Source: Chloroflexota bacterium
GTDB lineage: Bacteria; Chloroflexota; Ktedonobacteria; Ktedonobacterales; Ktedonobacteraceae
Direction: 5' to 3'
NCBI GenBank assembly: GCA_021828635.1
Contig: JAJZEJ010000068.1
Span: forward strand, 1 to 8,691
DNA length: 8,691 bases
Shown: one piece after another, positions 6,551 to 8,691 of the stretch
Numbering within the stretch: position 1 is the first letter of the stretch
How the letters are laid out: the number at the start of each line of letters is the position of its first letter
Notes under the pieces: model-generated
What the model was told of the DNA's origin: nothing
The model's database searches: none
The model's input: only the letters and a program-made list of their open reading frames with translations
Position numbers and translations under genes: made by a program

Positions 6551-7483
6551 ATGTTTACTCAAACGCTATGGCCCTGGATAGGTTTTAATGCCTTAGTGCT
6601 GGCACTGCTCATCTTTGATCTCGGCGTGTTTCACCGCAAAGCTCATGCCGTTTCGCTGAAAGAAGCTGCGCTCTGGAGTGTCATATGGATAACGTTAGCG
6701 ATGCTCTTTAATGCTGGCATCTATCTGTTCAAAGGGTCTGATGCGGCGATACAATTTTTTACCGGTTACCTGGTCGAGAAATCGCTTAGCGTCGATAACA
6801 TCTTCATCTTCGTCTTGCTCTTCAGCGCCTTTCAAGTTCCCGCCGCCTATCAGCATCGCGTTCTTTTCTGGGGTATTCTGGGTGCGCTCATCATGCGTGG
6901 TATCCTGATTGCTCTAGGAGTTGTCCTGCTGGAACAGGTTCATTGGATTATCTACTTGTTCGGAGCCTTTCTGATCTTCACTGGCCTCAAAATGCTTGTA
7001 CAAAAAGAGACAGAGATACATCCAGAGAAGAATCCTCTACTCAAGCTTGCGCGTCGCTGGTTGCCAGTTACCGATACGTATGTTGAGGAACGATTCATTG
7101 TACGACGCGCTGGACAATGGATGGTAACTCCACTCTTGCTTGTCTTGCTGGTAGTCGAAAGTACCGATCTGCTTTTCGCTGTGGATTCGATACCGGCGGT
7201 CTTCGCCATAACCCGTGACCCTTTTATCGTCTACACCTCAAATGTCTTCGCCATTCTGGGATTGCGCTCACTCTACTTCCTGTTCGCGGGCGTGATTGAT
7301 AAGTTCCACTACCTGAAACTTGCGCTAGCAGTGATTCTCTGCTATGTCGGCGTCAAAATGGTATTGACCGATCTCTACCATATTCCAACCGTACTTTCAC
7401 TCGCCATCATTGCTTTTGTATTGGGTATAGCAGTCGTAGCCTCAGTGATACGTTCACAGCAGTTAGCCACAAAAAATCTCTAA
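6551..7483 (+). CDS. TerC/Alx-family integral membrane protein, probable metal-ion (Mn2+) exporter
   Basis: The protein (310 residues, the usual length for the Alx branch) is a multi-pass inner-membrane protein with about eight to nine hydrophobic segments. Family signatures are clear: EKSLSVDNIF at 76-85 with acidic Asp82, LFWGILGALIMRG (106-118), and the second-half repeat ESTDLLFAVDSIPAV (203-217) with Glu203, Asp206 and Asp212. It continues to SNVFAILGLRSLYF (230-243). These acidic residues are thought to bind the ion. Family members include E. coli Alx and Bacillus proteins implicated in Mn2+ efflux and in metal loading of secreted enzymes; tellurite resistance is the historical name. 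No yybP-ykoY Mn2+ riboswitch fits in the 44-base gap upstream. The gene follows the second kinase and may be co-transcribed with it. The ion transported here is inferred from the family only. Confidence 0.93.
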   Translation: MFTQTLWPWIGFNALVLALLIFDLGVFHRKAHAVSLKEAALWSVIWITLAMLFNAGIYLFKGSDAAIQFFTGYLVEKSLSVDNIFIFVLLFSAFQVPAAYQHRVLFWGILGALIMRGILIALGVVLLEQVHWIIYLFGAFLIFTGLKMLVQKETEIHPEKNPLLKLARRWLPVTDTYVEERFIVRRAGQWMVTPLLLVLLVVESTDLLFAVDSIPAVFAITRDPFIVYTSNVFAILGLRSLYFLFAGVIDKFHYLKLALAVILCYVGVKMVLTDLYHIPTVLSLAIIAFVLGIAVVASVIRSQQLATKNL

Positions 7484-7522
7484 GGAAACTCATAGGGATG
7501 AAGCAAAAAGAGCAAACACAGC

Positions 7523-7559
7523 GTTGGTTGAAGGTGTGCTAACCACGCCTTCAACCAAC
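7523..7559. terminator. Bidirectional intrinsic terminator between convergent genes
   Basis: Arms at 7523-7538 and 7544-7559 pair over 16 bases with one G-U pair around a 5-base loop (CTAAC). On the - strand the hairpin is followed by a T-rich stretch with five consecutive T (complement of 7505-7509), a good terminator for hutU. On the + strand the tail is only weakly T-rich (CTATTATTGTT, 7564-7574), but the position 40 bases after the TerC/Alx stop fits termination there as well. Confidence 0.8.
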
Positions 7560-7572
7560 CGAGCTATTATTG

Positions 7573-8691
7573 TTACAGCATAGGTATCTTCACACCTGTC
7601 TTGCGTGCATAATCAATCGCTTCATCGTAACCGGCATCAACATGACGCATGACGCCTGTGCCGGGATCATTGGTTAAGACACGTGAGAGACGCCGCGCCG
7701 CCTCCGGGGTGCCATCGGCGACGATCACCTGTCCGGCATGTATGGAATAGCCGATACCGACGCCGCCGCCATGATGCAGCGAAACCCATGTCGCGCCAGA
7801 GGCGGTATTGAGCAACGCATTGAGGAGCGGCCAATCGGCGATAGCATCGCTACCATCCTTCATGGCTTCGGTCTCGCGGTAGGGTGAGGCCACCGAGCCG
7901 CTATCCAGGTGGTCGCGTCCGATGACAATGGGAGCCTTGACGATACCCTTTGCCACCAGTTCGTTGAAAGCCAGTCCGGCTTTGTCGCGCTGCCCATAGC
8001 CAAGCCAGCAGATACGTGCCGGTAGCCCCTGGAAGTGAATCTTCTGCCGTGCCAGCGTCATCCAGCGTTTCAACGCTTCATCTTCGGGGAAGAGGTTAAG
8101 AATAGCCTCGTCGGTGCGATAGATATCCTCTGGATCGCCGGAGAGCGCGACCCAACGGAACGGTCCTCTGCCTTCGCAGAAGAGTGGGCGAATATAAGCC
8201 GGAACGAAACCGGGGAAGTCGAGGGCGTGCGTCTCACCAGCCGCGAGAGCCTGACCGCGTAGATTGTTGCCATAGTCGAAGACAATCGCGCCCTGCTGCT
8301 GCAAATCCAGCATCGCCCGCACATGCGCTACCATCGACTCCTGTGAGCGTTTGACGTACTCTTGCGGATTTTTGGCACGCAGTTCATCGGCCTCTTGCTG
8401 ATTCAAGCCAGCGGGAATGTAGCCGTTGAGCGCATCGTGGGCCGAAGTCTGGTCGGTCACGAGGTCGGGGATGATGCCACGCCGCAAGAGTTCGGGATAG
8501 ACCTCCGCAGCGTTGCCAATCAGGCCAATCGAGAGCGGCTGACCCTGATCGCAGGCTTCGCGCACCTGGTTGAGTGCCTCGTCGAGTGTGCTGGCAATCT
8601 CATTACAGTAGCCCGTCTCAATACGGCGCTGAATGCGTACCGGGTCAACCTCAACAGCGAGGCAAACACCATCATTCATCGTGATCGCCAA
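7573..8691 (-). CDS. hutU: Urocanate hydratase (urocanase), C-terminal two thirds; 5' end outside window
   Basis: Urocanase is a cytoplasmic enzyme that adds water to urocanate to give 4-imidazolone-5-propionate, the second step of histidine degradation, using tightly bound NAD+. The 372 visible codons run open to the window edge. The first one is TTG (Leu inside the protein), not a start, so roughly 180 N-terminal residues, including the GGMGGAQ-type region, lie beyond 8691. Highly conserved blocks are present: [13 protein letters not shown] (4-16 of the visible part), [12 protein letters not shown] (222-233) with the family's active-site-region Cys at visible residue 228, [14 protein letters not shown] (257-270), and [15 protein letters not shown] (306-320). 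The C-terminus KIPML is normal for the family. No frameshift is seen. It faces the TerC/Alx gene and is unrelated to the signalling genes. hutH, hutI or hutG would be expected further upstream on this strand, outside the window. Confidence 0.97.
   Translation of the reverse strand: MAITMNDGVCLAVEVDPVRIQRRIETGYCNEIASTLDEALNQVREACDQGQPLSIGLIGNAAEVYPELLRRGIIPDLVTDQTSAHDALNGYIPAGLNQQEADELRAKNPQEYVKRSQESMVAHVRAMLDLQQQGAIVFDYGNNLRGQALAAGETHALDFPGFVPAYIRPLFCEGRGPFRWVALSGDPEDIYRTDEAILNLFPEDEALKRWMTLARQKIHFQGLPARICWLGYGQRDKAGLAFNELVAKGIVKAPIVIGRDHLDSGSVASPYRETEAMKDGSDAIADWPLLNALLNTASGATWVSLHHGGGVGIGYSIHAGQVIVADGTPEAARRLSRVLTNDPGTGVMRHVDAGYDEAIDYARKTGVKIPML

Noticed and set aside
7573..8691. hutU as a truncated pseudogene or a short 372-residue enzyme starting at 8691
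   Set aside because: The frame is open to the window edge, the first codon is an internal TTG, and conserved motifs run uninterrupted, so the gene simply continues outside the window.

Overview
The window is 8,691 bases of bacterial chromosome with tightly packed genes. Six protein genes run on the + strand and one partial gene runs on the - strand. No rRNA, tRNA, CRISPR array, insertion sequence or phage gene is visible. Composition looks moderate in GC and richer in the hutU segment. A CBS-type site-2 protease, multi-domain membrane histidine kinases and hutU together recall Chloroflexota, perhaps Ktedonobacteria. That placement rests on general resemblance only and is tentative.

Layout. 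Positions 57-566 encode a small membrane-anchored protein rich in glycine, with a glycine-zipper stretch. After a 141-base gap that can fold into two hairpins, positions 708-1847 encode a site-2-protease-type intramembrane metalloprotease with two C-terminal CBS domains. It is followed 29 bases later by an OmpR-family response regulator (1877-2551), whose end overlaps by 17 bases the start of a two-transmembrane HAMP histidine kinase (2535-4103). These three genes look like one operon. A 177-base gap carries a plausible extended -10 promoter and an inverted repeat. It precedes a second, larger histidine kinase (4281-6506) with DUF4118, PAS, GAF and kinase domains and no regulator gene of its own. 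A TerC/Alx-type membrane protein (6551-7483) follows after 44 bases, possibly from its own promoter. A strong hairpin at 7523-7559 separates it from the convergent urocanate hydratase gene hutU, whose 5' third lies beyond the window.

How the genes may work together. Positions 57-7483 are dominated by membrane and envelope signalling: a protease that could cut a membrane substrate, a classical two-component pair, a second sensor that may feed the same or another regulator, and a metal-ion transporter-like protein. The coupling of protease, regulator and kinase is inferred from spacing and overlap only. hutU belongs to histidine degradation and is functionally separate. No clearly new system is evident. 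The best leads are the protease-two-component operon and the structured leader before the protease gene.
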